From Hevea brasiliensis (taxonomy: Eukaryota > Streptophyta > Magnoliopsida > Malpighiales > Euphorbiaceae): 64,000 nucleotides of DNA. Shown in pieces: positions 38,301-49,217 of this stretch (positions are counted from its first letter, which is position 1; the number at the start of each line of letters is the position of its first letter). The position numbers were made by a program, and so were the translations under genes. The notes under the pieces are model-generated. The model had not been told where the DNA came from and did no database searches. It saw nothing but the letters and a program-made list of their open reading frames with translations. Where the stretch lies: positions 122,413,132 to 122,477,131 of the forward strand of contig NC_079493.1 of assembly GCF_030052815.1 (NCBI RefSeq), written 5' to 3'.

Positions 38301-40187
38301 TAAGAGTTTAAGGGAAAATTCCAGATGTGAATTTCTACGTCATCACAATAAACTCTGTCAATAAATATGTGCTTTCTTCTCAGTCCTTGGTAAGTATGTG
38401 CTTAATAAATCATTTTGTTAAAGTTTCACTAGCTGGGAAAGAAGATGCCAAAACCAACATTGTATGCATGCCACTGGAGCCAAAAAATCGAGAGTTCACA
38501 TACTCTGAGATCCTGAATATTACGAACAACTTTGGGAGGGTTCTTGGTAAGGGAGGATTTGGAACAGTTTACCATGGCTACTTAGATGACACTGAAGTAG
38601 CTGTGAAAATGCTCTCCCCCTTATCAGGCCAGGGTTCTAAGCAGTTCCAGGCAGAGGTATCACTAGTATTTAGAACGAATGTTCTGAGCCTTTGTTTTTT
38701 CCTTGTGTGTGTTTGGACTAAAAAATGGATGTATGGTTTCTGAATGCAGGTCAAACTTCTTTTGACAGTTCATCACAGAAACTTGACAACCCTTGTTGGT
38801 TTCTGCAGTGAAGGTGCCCACTTGGGGCTCATCTATGAGTATTTGGCCAGGAGAGATTTAGAAATGCACCTATCAGGTTCATTTATATTAAACATATTTT
38901 TTGGATGACTTAATGGTAAATCTAAACATGTTATTAACTACTGCGACTGCTGTGTCAGCATACCATAGACAGTACTTTTAGGTTCTGCTATAACAATTCT
39001 CTTTGATTTCATTAGCAAATGCAATTTTTACTGCAATCATCTTTTTCAAATTGCAAGCCCATTGCCTAAAATTTTAGGCCTTCATATCATAAATTACGAG
39101 AACATAGTTGATACAATTTTTATAAGTGGCATCAAATATTTTTCTATTCCCAATAGAAATTTGAGGCACAGCTTTTGTATAAATGTAGAAATGAGCACAA
39201 ATGTGTTGTGTTGGGGGAGGAGACTTCAAATAGCAGTCGATGCAGCAAAAGGTTGGCAGAGATAATTTGCATGACTTTCTATGTACTAGTAATGATTTGT
39301 AGCCATTAGTGAACTCAAAAATGTAGATTTTATATATATATGTAGGATTGGAGTATCTCCACAATGGGTGCAAGCCCCCAATTGTACATAGGGACGTGAA
39401 GACTGCAAACATCTTGTTGAATGATAAATTCCAAGCCAAACTGGCTGATTTTGGACTGTCCAGACCTTTCCTATTTGACGGTGGCAGTCACATATCAACA
39501 GATGTTGTTGGCACTCCTGGGTACCTTGATCCCGAGTGAGTGGTCTATAATACTGTCTAGAATATTTGATTTATGCTTTTCAGAAAAATTATTTCACTTG
39601 TACTTTTGTTAAAGGAACTCCTTCTTTCCCTTTCATCCTCCTAGAAACAAAAGGAAGATACTTTCTATTCAACAGCACGGGTGCAAATTTGCAAATTTGT
39701 CCACTTATAAAAGAACTAGATCAATCAAAGAAATATACTAATGATTAATCAAGAACTGACATGGTTCGAGTTTAATGTTCTGGTTTTCAGGTACTCTGTG
39801 ACATACAGATTAACAGAGAAAAGTGATGTGTATAGCTTTGGCATAGTTCTTTTGAGGATAATCACAGGCAAACCTGTGCTTGCAAGAACCAACCCAATGA
39901 CTTATTTAAGACAGTGGGTTAGCTCCCTGCTTGCAAACGGAGATATTGAAAACGTTGTTGATCCACGGTTAGGTGGAGACTTCAACATCAACTCTGTCTG
40001 GAAGGCAGTGGAAATAGCAATGGCTTGTACATCTCCAACTTCCACTAGAAGGCCAACTATGCTTCAAGTAGTGAATGAATTGAATGAGTGCTTAGCAGCA
40101 GAAATACCTCCAACAAAGGAGAGGCATGAGATTGAATTGAATGGTTCCACTGGAGTGTCGAATGAATCAACTCCGCTAGCTAGGTAG
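35364..40187 (+). CDS. malectin-like/LRR receptor-like kinase (LRR-RLK subfamily I), RLK-B
   Basis: Thirteen exons: 35364-35445, 36006-36546, 36626-37092, 37205-37343, 37443-37514, 37597-37668, 37757-37837, 38118-38272, 38433-38656, 38750-38876, 39189-39251, 39346-39535 and 39791-40187. Total 2610 nt, 869 aa, all GT-AG and in phase. Signal peptide 1-24 (ending LAHAQ), malectin-like domain from LDCGLP, WQGDPC hinge, LRR exons of 72 nt, Lys stretch, TM at ~508-530, kinase with GKGGFGTV (~575), [16 protein letters not shown] (689), LADFGL and LDPEY. Catalytic residues are intact. Two odd changes: VLCWGRRLQ where the family has W-E, and [11 protein letters not shown] where the family has LLE. Plasma-membrane receptor kinase, possibly in defence signalling as for IOS1/FRK1 relatives; ligand unknown. 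Transcribed from the duplicated promoter at 34548-35025. Confidence 0.92.
35484..35943. mobile_element. 460-bp MULE-type MITE in intron 1 of RLK-B
   Basis: Flanked by the perfect 9-bp direct repeat GTATTTGTC (35475-35483 and 35944-35952). The ends are inverted repeats: GGGTAATTTTCAC at the left, and CGGATAATTTTTAC reading inward from the right (11 of 13 aligned bases). A 9-bp duplication is diagnostic for Mutator-like elements. The related relic at 48.1 kb has the same intron with a single GTATTTGTC, which is the empty site. No ORF. Confidence 0.82.
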
Positions 40188-41087
40188 TAGCTCAAAGATT
40201 TAGGGCTATTATGGTGCTAATTGATTTACATTCTATATGTAGCACTGTCATTGCACGAACTGAATAAAATCGTGCACCCTTCGATAAGTAGTTAATCTAT
40301 GTTCTTGCCAGCACACCTAAAAAGGGTATAGCAAAACAAGAAAACTATTTACTATCAATTGTTTATATGAAACCAATTAGGCTTCAACTTTACACTATAT
40401 TTGGATCATGTTCTGGGATGATTTCATATAACTAATTTACATGTTTAAAAGATTATTCCTGTAAAATGATGATTTCTTTACCATCATTTTATTATAGCTT
40501 ATCAAACTATCAAATGGGTAATTTGACATGGTTTAAAATTTTTATTTTTTCATTTTATCCCTCACAATATATAAATTTTTAATTATATAACTCTAATGTT
40601 ATATATTTATAAGGCATATTTAATTATTAATTAAAAAATAAAATGTGTCTTTAATTATTGTTATGATAACATTATTAATAAATTAATATTTTATTTAAAT
40701 AAATATTTGTAAACTATTTATATATTTAAAATAGTAATAAATGATATTTTAGTAATCTTTATATTTATTTTAACATAGCTTAATATCTATCCAAATAAGA
40801 GAAAATCATTAAACTATCTCATATCATACCATCTTTTTAAACATATTAATAATAAAAATTATATCATATAATACAATATGGTACATTAATAAGCTTTATT
40901 GCACTCAATCTAATAAGGAGTTAATGGTATATTGATAAGTAGATTGACAGACTTTGGCAGTCATTAAGAATGTTTTTGAGGTTTTTGAAAATAGTGAAAG
41001 GTTTTTCAAGATTTAAAAATTTTGATTTTGTGTTTGAGAAAATTTGTAATTTTTTAAGTAAGGCTTTTGAGATTTTTTAACCCTTTC
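40188..41087. other. RLK-B 3' flank
   Basis: Holds the 3' UTR and likely polyadenylation region (GAATAAAAT at about 40262), then AT-rich DNA without a gene. Confidence 0.5.
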
Positions 41088-41310
41088 CCATTCCCAATAG
41101 AAATTTGAGGCACAACTCTTGTATGAATGCAGAAATGAACACTGATGTGTTGAGTTGGGAGAGGAGACTTCAAATAACAGTTGATACAGCAAAGGGTTAG
41201 CAAAGATAATTTGCATGACTTTCCATTTACTAATAATAATTTGTGGCCATTAGTGAACTCATGAATTTCTTTTTTTTTTTTTTTTTTTGGTGTAGGGTAG
41301 GAGTATCATA
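41088..41310 (+). pseudogene. relic of RLK kinase exon 11 with flanking introns
   Basis: Aligns with 39164-39360 of RLK-B, including intron sequence on both sides (CCCAATAGAAATTTGAGGCAC, then after the exon GATAATTTGCATGACTTTCC). The exon would read EMNTDVLSWERRLQITVDTAKG, keeping the W-E that RLK-B has lost. A long poly-T run interrupts the next intron, and exon 12 is reduced to GGAGTATC. A remnant of a third receptor-kinase copy. Confidence 0.85.
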
Positions 41311-42347
41311 AAAAAGTTCAATTCATAAAATAAAATTCTTGAATAAAAACTACTCAATTAATTGAAAAGTAAAAAAAAAAAAAAGGGGTAACATGTTAAA
41401 AGATTTTAAGCTACATTATGCAAAAACTAAAAAGAAAATATTTGTTTATAGTAATTAAATAAAAAAAAATTAAAAATAAAGACATCAAAAACAAGAAATC
41501 GCAACGGGGTAAAATGATCACAAAATATTGAATAACATTTTATTATAAATAAAATTGTTTCAAAATTATTTCAATAATAATTAAACAGTTTGAATATAAT
41601 GAAAATGTAATCATTAAATGAAATAAAGTTAGTGGTCAAATTAATATATATATATTTAAAAAAAAAATAAAATTTATGAAAAAAATAATTTTTTATATAT
41701 TGATCTCAATTATGTAATATATTTTTAAATTTGTTCATCATCACCAATTTGGAAATGACATTTGGTCCCTTTATTTCTCGAAAAAATATTTTTTTGAAAA
41801 ATATTTTTTTATTTTTTTTAATATTATATTTAAAAAATAATTAATAAAAAATATTTTTCTAATTAAAGAGAAAATTAAGTCATTTTTTTAAAAAATAACT
41901 TCTTTTTTTATAAGGAGAAAGTTATTTTTTATTTTCTAAATTTTAATAATTTTATTAAAATATAAAAATATTTATATATACATAATATAAATATAAAATT
42001 ATTAGTTTAGCATTATAATTGAATAACAAAAAAATATTTTTATAAAAAAAATATATATTTTTTATTTTTTTAAAATTTTGTATGTATAAATTATTTTTAA
42101 TAAAATAAACAGAATTTAAAAAAAATTAATAAATATATATACGCTCCCGGTTTTGTTTTTGCAGTCCACATGTGCAAAAAAAAAAGAAAAAGTAAGAGCA
42201 AAGAAACACTAAAAGTGTACTTTTTTTTAAATAATATATAATAATAAATCAACTAGGAAAAATTATTATGTGCATTTAAATTACTAAATTTTAATATTTT
42301 TTACTTTTATATAAATATAAATTTTTTCATAAATTATAAAAAAATAA

Positions 42348-42352
<5 letters not shown>

Positions 42353-42422
<70 letters not shown>
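42353..42422. repeat. (AT)n microsatellite
   Basis: 70-bp AT run. Confidence 0.95.
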
Positions 42423-42425
<3 letters not shown>

Positions 42426-42534
42426 AACCAAAAGAGATTCATTGATAGTCGTTGCAGGTACAAAAGACATATTGCATATTATCATATGCATTATATAGGG
42501 AACGCTCGTCATAATGTGAGGACTAATTAAATCA

Positions 42535-42915
42535 ATTTATAAACCCTATAAATAAATTAATATATTTATTTATAATAATTTTTAAATTTATAAATTTTTA
42601 TAAGTTAAAAAAAATAAATTAAAAAATTTCTTTTAATATTGATAAATTATGTGCTTATAAATAAATTTAAGTAAATATTTTATTTTATTATTTTTATTTA
42701 ATTTTTAAAATTTTATCATAAATATTATTTAATATCTTTTTATTATTTTAATAATAAATATATTTATAAATTAATTTTTATTAAATATATTAATTATTTA
42801 TAAGTATTTTAATTAAATATTTAATTATTTAAAATTTTAAATATTTATAAATTTAAATTAACTTATTTATAAATTAATTGTCTAATACTTATAAATTAAC
42901 TTTTTTAAATTAAAC
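42535..42915. repeat. AT-rich dispersed repeat, MITE-like (copy 2)
   Basis: Partner of 18520-18845; ends near AAACTAAACGCCCTCATAA. Same orientation and same order of shared words. No ORF. Confidence 0.5.
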
Positions 42916-43423
42916 TAAACGCCCTCATAATTTATCGTGAATAAGATGCCCAGCTGTCAAGTCTCCACTACTTGTTGACTTCTCCGAAGGAGTAATATAG
43001 AATCCAAGAAAACTCGTGTGTTTGGACAAAGATTGAGTCAGTCTGTCGTACGTTGACTGAGCCACAAGGATAGCTAATAGCAGCTTCTTTCTCTGGTTCT
43101 TTAGAGCTCCTTCACTCCTTCCCCGTTGTTTTGTTCTCCCCCAATCCCCACATTCTACACAACGCGGAAACGTGGCGGAACTGGAGATTAATATTTAGAA
43201 GTTAAAAATAAATATTAAAAATTTTATGAAATCTTAATAAAACTATAAATATTAAAATAAAAATATAAAAGATTAAAAAATTAAAATTAAATAATATAAA
43301 AATATAAATAAAATTTACATAGAAATATAAAAGTTAAATAATAATTTAAAAAAATTTAAATTTAAAACTTTAGAAAGAGCGAACAGTAAATTTTTTTTAA
43401 AAAATAAATTATAATTTTTAAAA

Positions 43424-43426
<3 letters not shown>

Positions 43427-43490
<64 letters not shown>
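43427..43490. repeat. (AT)n microsatellite
   Basis: 64-bp AT run. Confidence 0.95.
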
Positions 43491-43492
<2 letters not shown>

Positions 43493-43688
43493 TTGACAAA
43501 TCAATTTTAGATAAAAATCTCATAAGAAAATATGTTATAGTAGTATATATATAATGCACCTTTTTTTTTTAATTATATCAAAGAATTATATTAAATTGAT
43601 TAGAACAATATAAAATTAAATTTATTGTACTATCTTAATTTTAATTTTTCTCTTAGAATTGTGTTGGACTGCAATTAGATCAAAATCA

Positions 43689-43691
<3 letters not shown>

Positions 43692-43724
<33 letters not shown>
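43692..43724. repeat. (AT)n microsatellite
   Basis: 33-bp AT run. Confidence 0.9.
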
Positions 43725-43726
<2 letters not shown>

Positions 43727-44244
43727 TATAGTTAAAGTTTAAATATTATATAAAAAGAAATAATTAAAATGTATATATTATATGATATTTTATGTATTAT
43801 CTAACTAACTTTAAAATACAAATGATAATTTATGTATGATTTTTTATATAAATAATTATATAAAATTATTTTAAGAATCGAAATTCATATAAAAATGAAA
43901 TTAAGAACTGAATTAAATTAAAACTAAAATATTGAAGAATCAAAATAAAAATGCATTAAAATTTCGTTTCAATTTTGATTTTTAGACATATCACAAGTAT
44001 AAATTGAACCGTGTAGTTGTAATTAGAAGTTAGAAAATTAAATGGATAGTAGAGTCCTGTTGCCTGTATCCAAAGACCAGAGTTGTAGACCTATGACTAT
44101 GAACAGCAGGTTGTGGCTAGGGTAGACATAAATGTCTAAGCGTTTGAATCTTCTTCTATAAAATTTATGAGAGTATGCAGAATTAAACCATAAAGAAAGG
44201 GAAGGAATAATAGCATTCGCTTCTGAACGATGAGAACTATTGGC

Positions 44245-44451
44245 TGCTCTTCCTGCTCACCCTGCAATGGCTGCTTTGACGGTAACGATATTTTAGGTGA
44301 GTATACAAAGCAGCCATTGTAGGGCGAGCAGGAAGAATGGTACTCACCTGAAATATCGTTACCGTCAAAGCAGCCATTGCAGGGCGAGCAGGAAGAACAA
44401 CCTATATCCCTGCAATGGCTGCTTTGACGGTAATGGTATTTCAGGTGAGTA
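44245..44451. repeat. RLK leader exon in three to four alternating orientations
   Basis: The ~45-55 bp leader-exon segment (TTCCTGCTC...TGCAATGGCTGCTTTGACGG...GTGAGT) occurs forward at ~44247-44304, truncated inverted at ~44305-44334, inverted at ~44340-44396 and forward again at ~44409-44451. The array can fold on itself. It resembles repeated template switching at the same site. Confidence 0.85.
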
Positions 44452-44462
44452 TATATATATAT

Positions 44463-46938
44463 TGTTATGACTCGATCTCTGGGTCAGACTGGCATTAGGA
44501 CATGAGTCAGAATAAAGCTCTCTTTATTGTTCTGAAACCCATAATCATGACCAAAATCAAGGCCCCACATGCAGACAGAAATAAAATAAAACACTATAAG
44601 TTTACTTGGGTTAACTCAACTTGATTTCTATCAAGAAATCAAAACTAGGGGAGTCTAGCTCAACCCTGATACCTATTATGAACAAACTATTTAATATCAT
44701 AAAATTTTCACTAATTAATACAATATATATATACACACAAATTAATGTCACAGCAGAGCTCTAGTTATTAAACAAATAAATAAATAAATACAATAAACTA
44801 TTAAACTAAGAAGCACAACATACGGAAGAAAATACAAGTTAGAATCAAAGAAATAAACTCGTTCCTCCTGCAACTTAAGAAAAATATTTGAACAGGAATG
44901 AGCGTTCGACTCAGAGAGTTTAGATATTGATTATAAATACAATTTCTATAACTACCTACGGCTATTATTATCCCACCATGAAAGGCACATCCATCACATA
45001 TAACAAATAATTCACCCAATATTCATACGAGAAGTTAATTTAGAACTACTTACACACCCAATATATCACATCAATAAATATATATGGGAGCTAATTCCCT
45101 ATATACCTTTCTTAATTTCAATACCTGCCAATAAGGTCAACTCAAGCTGGACTTTCTCTTAATAATCCAAGTTCATGGGTCAATAAGATCAACTCAAAGT
45201 CATACTCACATTAATTTATCCATATATGAGGATCGGGTCTCAGCGAGTCAAACTCCAACCATAACTACCTGTCCTACCCATATCTATATCCACACTATAC
45301 TTACGCTAACACATACACACACAGTTCCAAATTATCCTCGGAGAGGCAATCACAATAAATAATAATAATAATTAAATATACAGCAACCAAAAATGCCCCT
45401 AATATATTAACTATTTATATGCATAATTAATTATTTATAGAATGCATGAGGATGTCAAACATATAATTAATATTGAAATTACAAAAATAATCAATATCTA
45501 ACGCGCAGATTGATTGACTTGTTTGTAGCTGGTCCGACTGAAAGGAGAAGAAAGGCTAGTCGGTACCAATTACCTAGACAGATACATTGACCTCTATCAA
45601 ATTAACTGACAGAAATAATTAATTAATTTAATCAAAGAAGCAAGAATAATTTCCTAATGTTTTGCCGAAATTTCGACAGAGTCTCCCCTATAATTGGACC
45701 TAACCTCTCTATAAAAAAAACACAATAATAGCACCACACAGGGCCTTAGGCCCAGAACAACAATTATAACGCCCATTTGGGGCTTACAATAAACTTAATC
45801 TAAGTTTAAACATCCAAACTTTAGCTCGAGTCCCTAACTCCTCTATAGTCCAAATAAATATTTTTAGCACTTCAAAAATTACAAAAATATTCCCGGAGGT
45901 CCTCCACATCGTCCTTCTATTGATTAAAATTATTTCACTCAATTTTACTAAGTTAGGAATATATTATAGACTTATCACCTAGCATAGCTAAGGTAAAAAC
46001 TATACAACTTGAGTTCGGGACTTCCTTTTCAAATTCTGCTACCTGAAATACATCCGGAAAGTTCGAAAATGTTGGAAATAACTATAAACAAGACCACTTT
46101 CTGGGACAGCCTGGAAAACACCCAGACTAGGCTAAAAACTTAGTCGTGAGTGCAGGTGAGCTATCGCTGATCCGATTCCACCTAAACGAAGTCCATAAAT
46201 TATTAATAATTATCATTTAATTATATTTCATTTACGGGCATAAAAAAAACAAAAATCTCACTAAGCTATCTGGACCGTCATATGATCGCCTTTTTCAAAT
46301 GGTATCTGATCGAAGCGGGGTCGATTCCATTTCGAAGGTTTCACCGTACTGAGTTCATCGGTGGTCTTGAATCGTCAATCCGAAGGTCGGATTGGCTGGA
46401 ATTGGACCTAAAATTTCTGTTTCTCTCTCTTTGATTCGTTGGATTTCGGCAACAATAAGGAGTGGGATTGATCAAATTTGGTAGCCCAGAGGAAGAGGAG
46501 TTGAATGCCGGTGGTTTGCGTCTGATCTGCCATAAAAATCGCTAGAAAAATGGTGAAAGACTATTCACCTTCTTCCTTGCGCTCTTTGCCAAAAAATCTC
46601 GCCATCCATCACCGTTCGTCATTCGAGGAGTGTCGCTGGCGTAGCTGAGGGTTGTTGGAGGTCCACCGACAGTCGTTTGGCACTGGGTCCTATTGGAGCA
46701 CAATGAACGGAGAGGAAGAGGGAGAGATGCGGGAGGAAGAGAGAGATTTTGGGGGCCGGGGTGGTGGTTTGTTTTACATATCTAAAATTTCTGGGTTTTT
46801 TTTTTTTAAACTTTAATTACTCTTTTAATTTAGCCCTTGAACTTTTTGGGTATATATAAATAGGTCCAAAATCCTTTTCAATTGAGTACCCAAAATACAA
46901 ATATAGGTATAATTAAATAATAAAGACAATACAATAAC

Positions 46939-47019
<81 letters not shown>

Positions 47020-47292
47020 CAAATTAATAACAATTAAATTAAATCTTATAACCAAGATTAATGATAATGTAATAATATATTTTGTTAATTGATTTAATAT
47101 TAATATTTAAAACTAATTATTTTAATTAAAATTAGATTATTAAATAATTTATAAAATATATTTAGAAATAATTTTAAAAATATATAAATGAAAATTTTAT
47201 AAAAATTATAAATTAATTAGATAATAATAAAATAATATTTAAATACTATATAAAAATATAAAATTTATATTTTTAAAATTCAGGTTATTACA
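44463..47292 (-). mobile_element. ~2.8 kb TG...CA element, third copy
   Basis: Starts TGTTATGACTCG and ends GGTTATTACA. Flanking 5-mers TATAT (44458-44462) and TATAC (47293-47297) look like an aged 5-bp duplication, and RLK-B supplies the uninterrupted sequence for comparison. It shares the internal block around GGGAGCTAATTCCCTATATA and GCTGGACTTTC with the copies at 19.5-24.8 kb. The extra length is mostly an expanded TAA tract. Same strand as the outer copy. No coding capacity; the long Ile-only ORF on the minus strand is just the microsatellite translated. Confidence 0.7.
46939..47019. repeat. (TAA)27 microsatellite
   Basis: 81-bp uninterrupted AAT tract inside the third element copy. Confidence 0.95.
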
Positions 47293-47462
47293 TATACTTA
47301 TTGCTTAACAAAAGTTATACTTGACATTTTCATAATTATAGCTTGATTAATCGGATAGTGAAGTTTTTAATTGGATTTGATACTTGAATTGATCGAACTC
47401 CAATATTATATTATTACTATATAATAAAAGTAGCTACCATGTGCCCCTGTGTTTTACATAAA

Positions 47463-47467
<5 letters not shown>

Positions 47468-47543
<76 letters not shown>
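47468..47543. repeat. (AT)n microsatellite
   Basis: 76-bp AT run in the relic leader intron; a shorter AT run lies at 47622-47641. Confidence 0.95.
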
Positions 47544-47548
<5 letters not shown>

Positions 47549-47761
47549 CTAAATCTTAAAAATAACTTTACAATTGTGCCCCCTAATCAAATAAAGTTGT
47601 CTAAAGAAAAGGGCATGTGACATATATATATATATATATATTTTCACTTTTATATTTTTTTATATAATAATGAACTTATCACATTAAATAATAAACTTTT
47701 ATCTAAGAAATTTTGAATGTCAACTATTAAAATCTGATATCATACAAAATATTAATTATTT

Positions 47762-47765
<4 letters not shown>

Positions 47766-47828
<63 letters not shown>
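47766..47828. repeat. (TAA)n microsatellite
   Basis: 63-bp AAT run in the relic leader intron. Confidence 0.95.
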
Positions 47829-48140
47829 TTCACTTGTTAGATAGGTTAGAAATTGCACACTCTTCATAGATATCGTAGATGAAAAATATTCAGTATATTA
47901 TTTTGGCAGTGCGAATTGTGACCCTGCAACTCTTTTTTTCTCACAAGGAAGAAGGTAAAGGCTGAGGTAGGGATTTTACAATGTTCCCTTGTTATGATAC
48001 CATGTACCATCGTTCTTGCAATGGTAGCCCATGCTCAGGATCAAAAAGGTTTGAATCTCAATCTTTGAATGTCTATGGTATTTGTCTGCTACTAACCTTT
48101 GATCAAATGAAGCTGAATTTTTGCTGTTTATCTCCCGCAG

Positions 48141-48633
48141 CAACAGAACAGAACAGGATGGACATAGAAAAAAATAGAAGATATCATAGAAGGAGACTAA
48201 TTAGGAAGAAACAGGATAGGAGGAGGATCATGGTTGGTACTTGGAATGTTGGATCACTTATAGGAAAATTAATGAAGCTTGTGGATACCATGGAAAGGAG
48301 AAGGGTGAATATTGCTTGCATTCAGGAGATTAAATGGATAGGAGAGAAAAGCAAGGAAGTGGGTAATTGAGGGTATAAATTGTGGTTTACTGGAAAGGAG
48401 AGAAACAAGAACGGAGTAGGCATAATCATAGACAGGACATTGAAAGACGCTGTAATAGCCGTGAAAAGAGTAGGAGATAGAATTATACTAGTAAAGCTAG
48501 TACTAGAAGGAGAAACAATAAATATAGTTAGTGCTTATACCCCACAAATAGGACTAGATAGTGAGAGTAAACAAAGGTTTTGGGAAGATATGGATGATTT
48601 AATACAAAGCATACCAAATGAAGAGAATGTTTT
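48141..48633 (+). pseudogene. LINE endonuclease fragment (RTE-type, 'craniofacial development protein 2-like')
   Basis: Encodes the start of an apurinic-type endonuclease of a non-LTR retrotransposon: VGTWNVGSLIGKLMKLVDTM, VNIACIQEIKW, NGVGIIID, NIVSAYTPQIGLD and FWEDMDDLIQSIPNEE. The WN and QE motifs are active-site residues of the family. One in-frame TGA (48368-48370) separates KEVGN from GYKLWFTG, so it is inactive. The reading frame is cut at 48634 by the LTR retrotransposon; the rest of the LINE should lie beyond that element. Its 5' end abuts the RLK relic exactly at the intron-1 acceptor. Confidence 0.88.
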
Positions 48634-49217
48634 TGTCGACACCATATTTTGGCCGACCCCTAGAATCAATAAAAATTCTTCTTTGAACAGCTAATCACGT
48701 TTCCGATCCCTCTTTGATAGGCGGTCACATTTCCGATCTCTCCTCACAAAGGATTGAATCAATGCTAAGTCCTCATATTCATTAAAGCCTTGCCGATCTC
48801 TCAAATCATTTACCGACCTCTCAAACCCGTTGTCGAATTTCCGGACCTGTCAAGTATATTCCTGATCTCTGTTGATAAATAAAATGAACTGGCACTAGAT
48901 CTTTTCCTACCAGTTTTATTGCCGACCTCCTTTCCGAAGGTTTAAGAGCTAAAGTTTTAGTTCGATTTAATGAGGATTCCGATCTTAAGTGTTCGAGTTA
49001 AATTTTCAATCAAGTTCCGTTCAAAGATTTCTTCCCTACCGATCTCATGCTTAAAGTGCTTTCCGATCTCTCATACTTAGATTAATAATCACATTTAGTT
49101 TTTGTTTTGCTGTGCTCATACAATCAAATACTCAGACAAACAATGGTTTAAAATTTTCCGATCACAATCATTCATTGAACAAAGAGGCATTTCATTTCAT
49201 GTCATAATCTGTACAAG

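Larger units (their letters stand above)
41311..44024. other. AT-rich intergenic region
   Basis: About 2.7 kb with no gene: three (AT)n tracts, a MITE-like repeat (42535-42915) and a short less AT-rich stretch (~42940-43170) that I cannot assign. Confidence 0.5.
44025..48140 (+). pseudogene. 5' end of a third RLK copy (promoter, leader, exon 1, intron 1), split by an insertion
   Basis: 44025-44460 matches the RLK-B promoter and leader exon. 47293-48140 matches the RLK-B leader intron (ACTTATTGCTTAACAAA, TTGATTAATCGG), the signal-peptide exon (CCCATGCTCAGGATCAAA) and intron 1 up to its acceptor (TTGCTGTTTATCTC...CAG). Between them sits a 2.8-kb element. The start codon of exon 1 is lost (GAGATGGAG in RLK-B, GAGGTAGGG here) and nothing downstream of the intron-1 acceptor remains, the LINE starting there. 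Clearly dead. Confidence 0.85.

Noticed and set aside
46825..47055. Poly-isoleucine 'membrane' ORF
   Set aside because: Direct translation of the (TAA) microsatellite.
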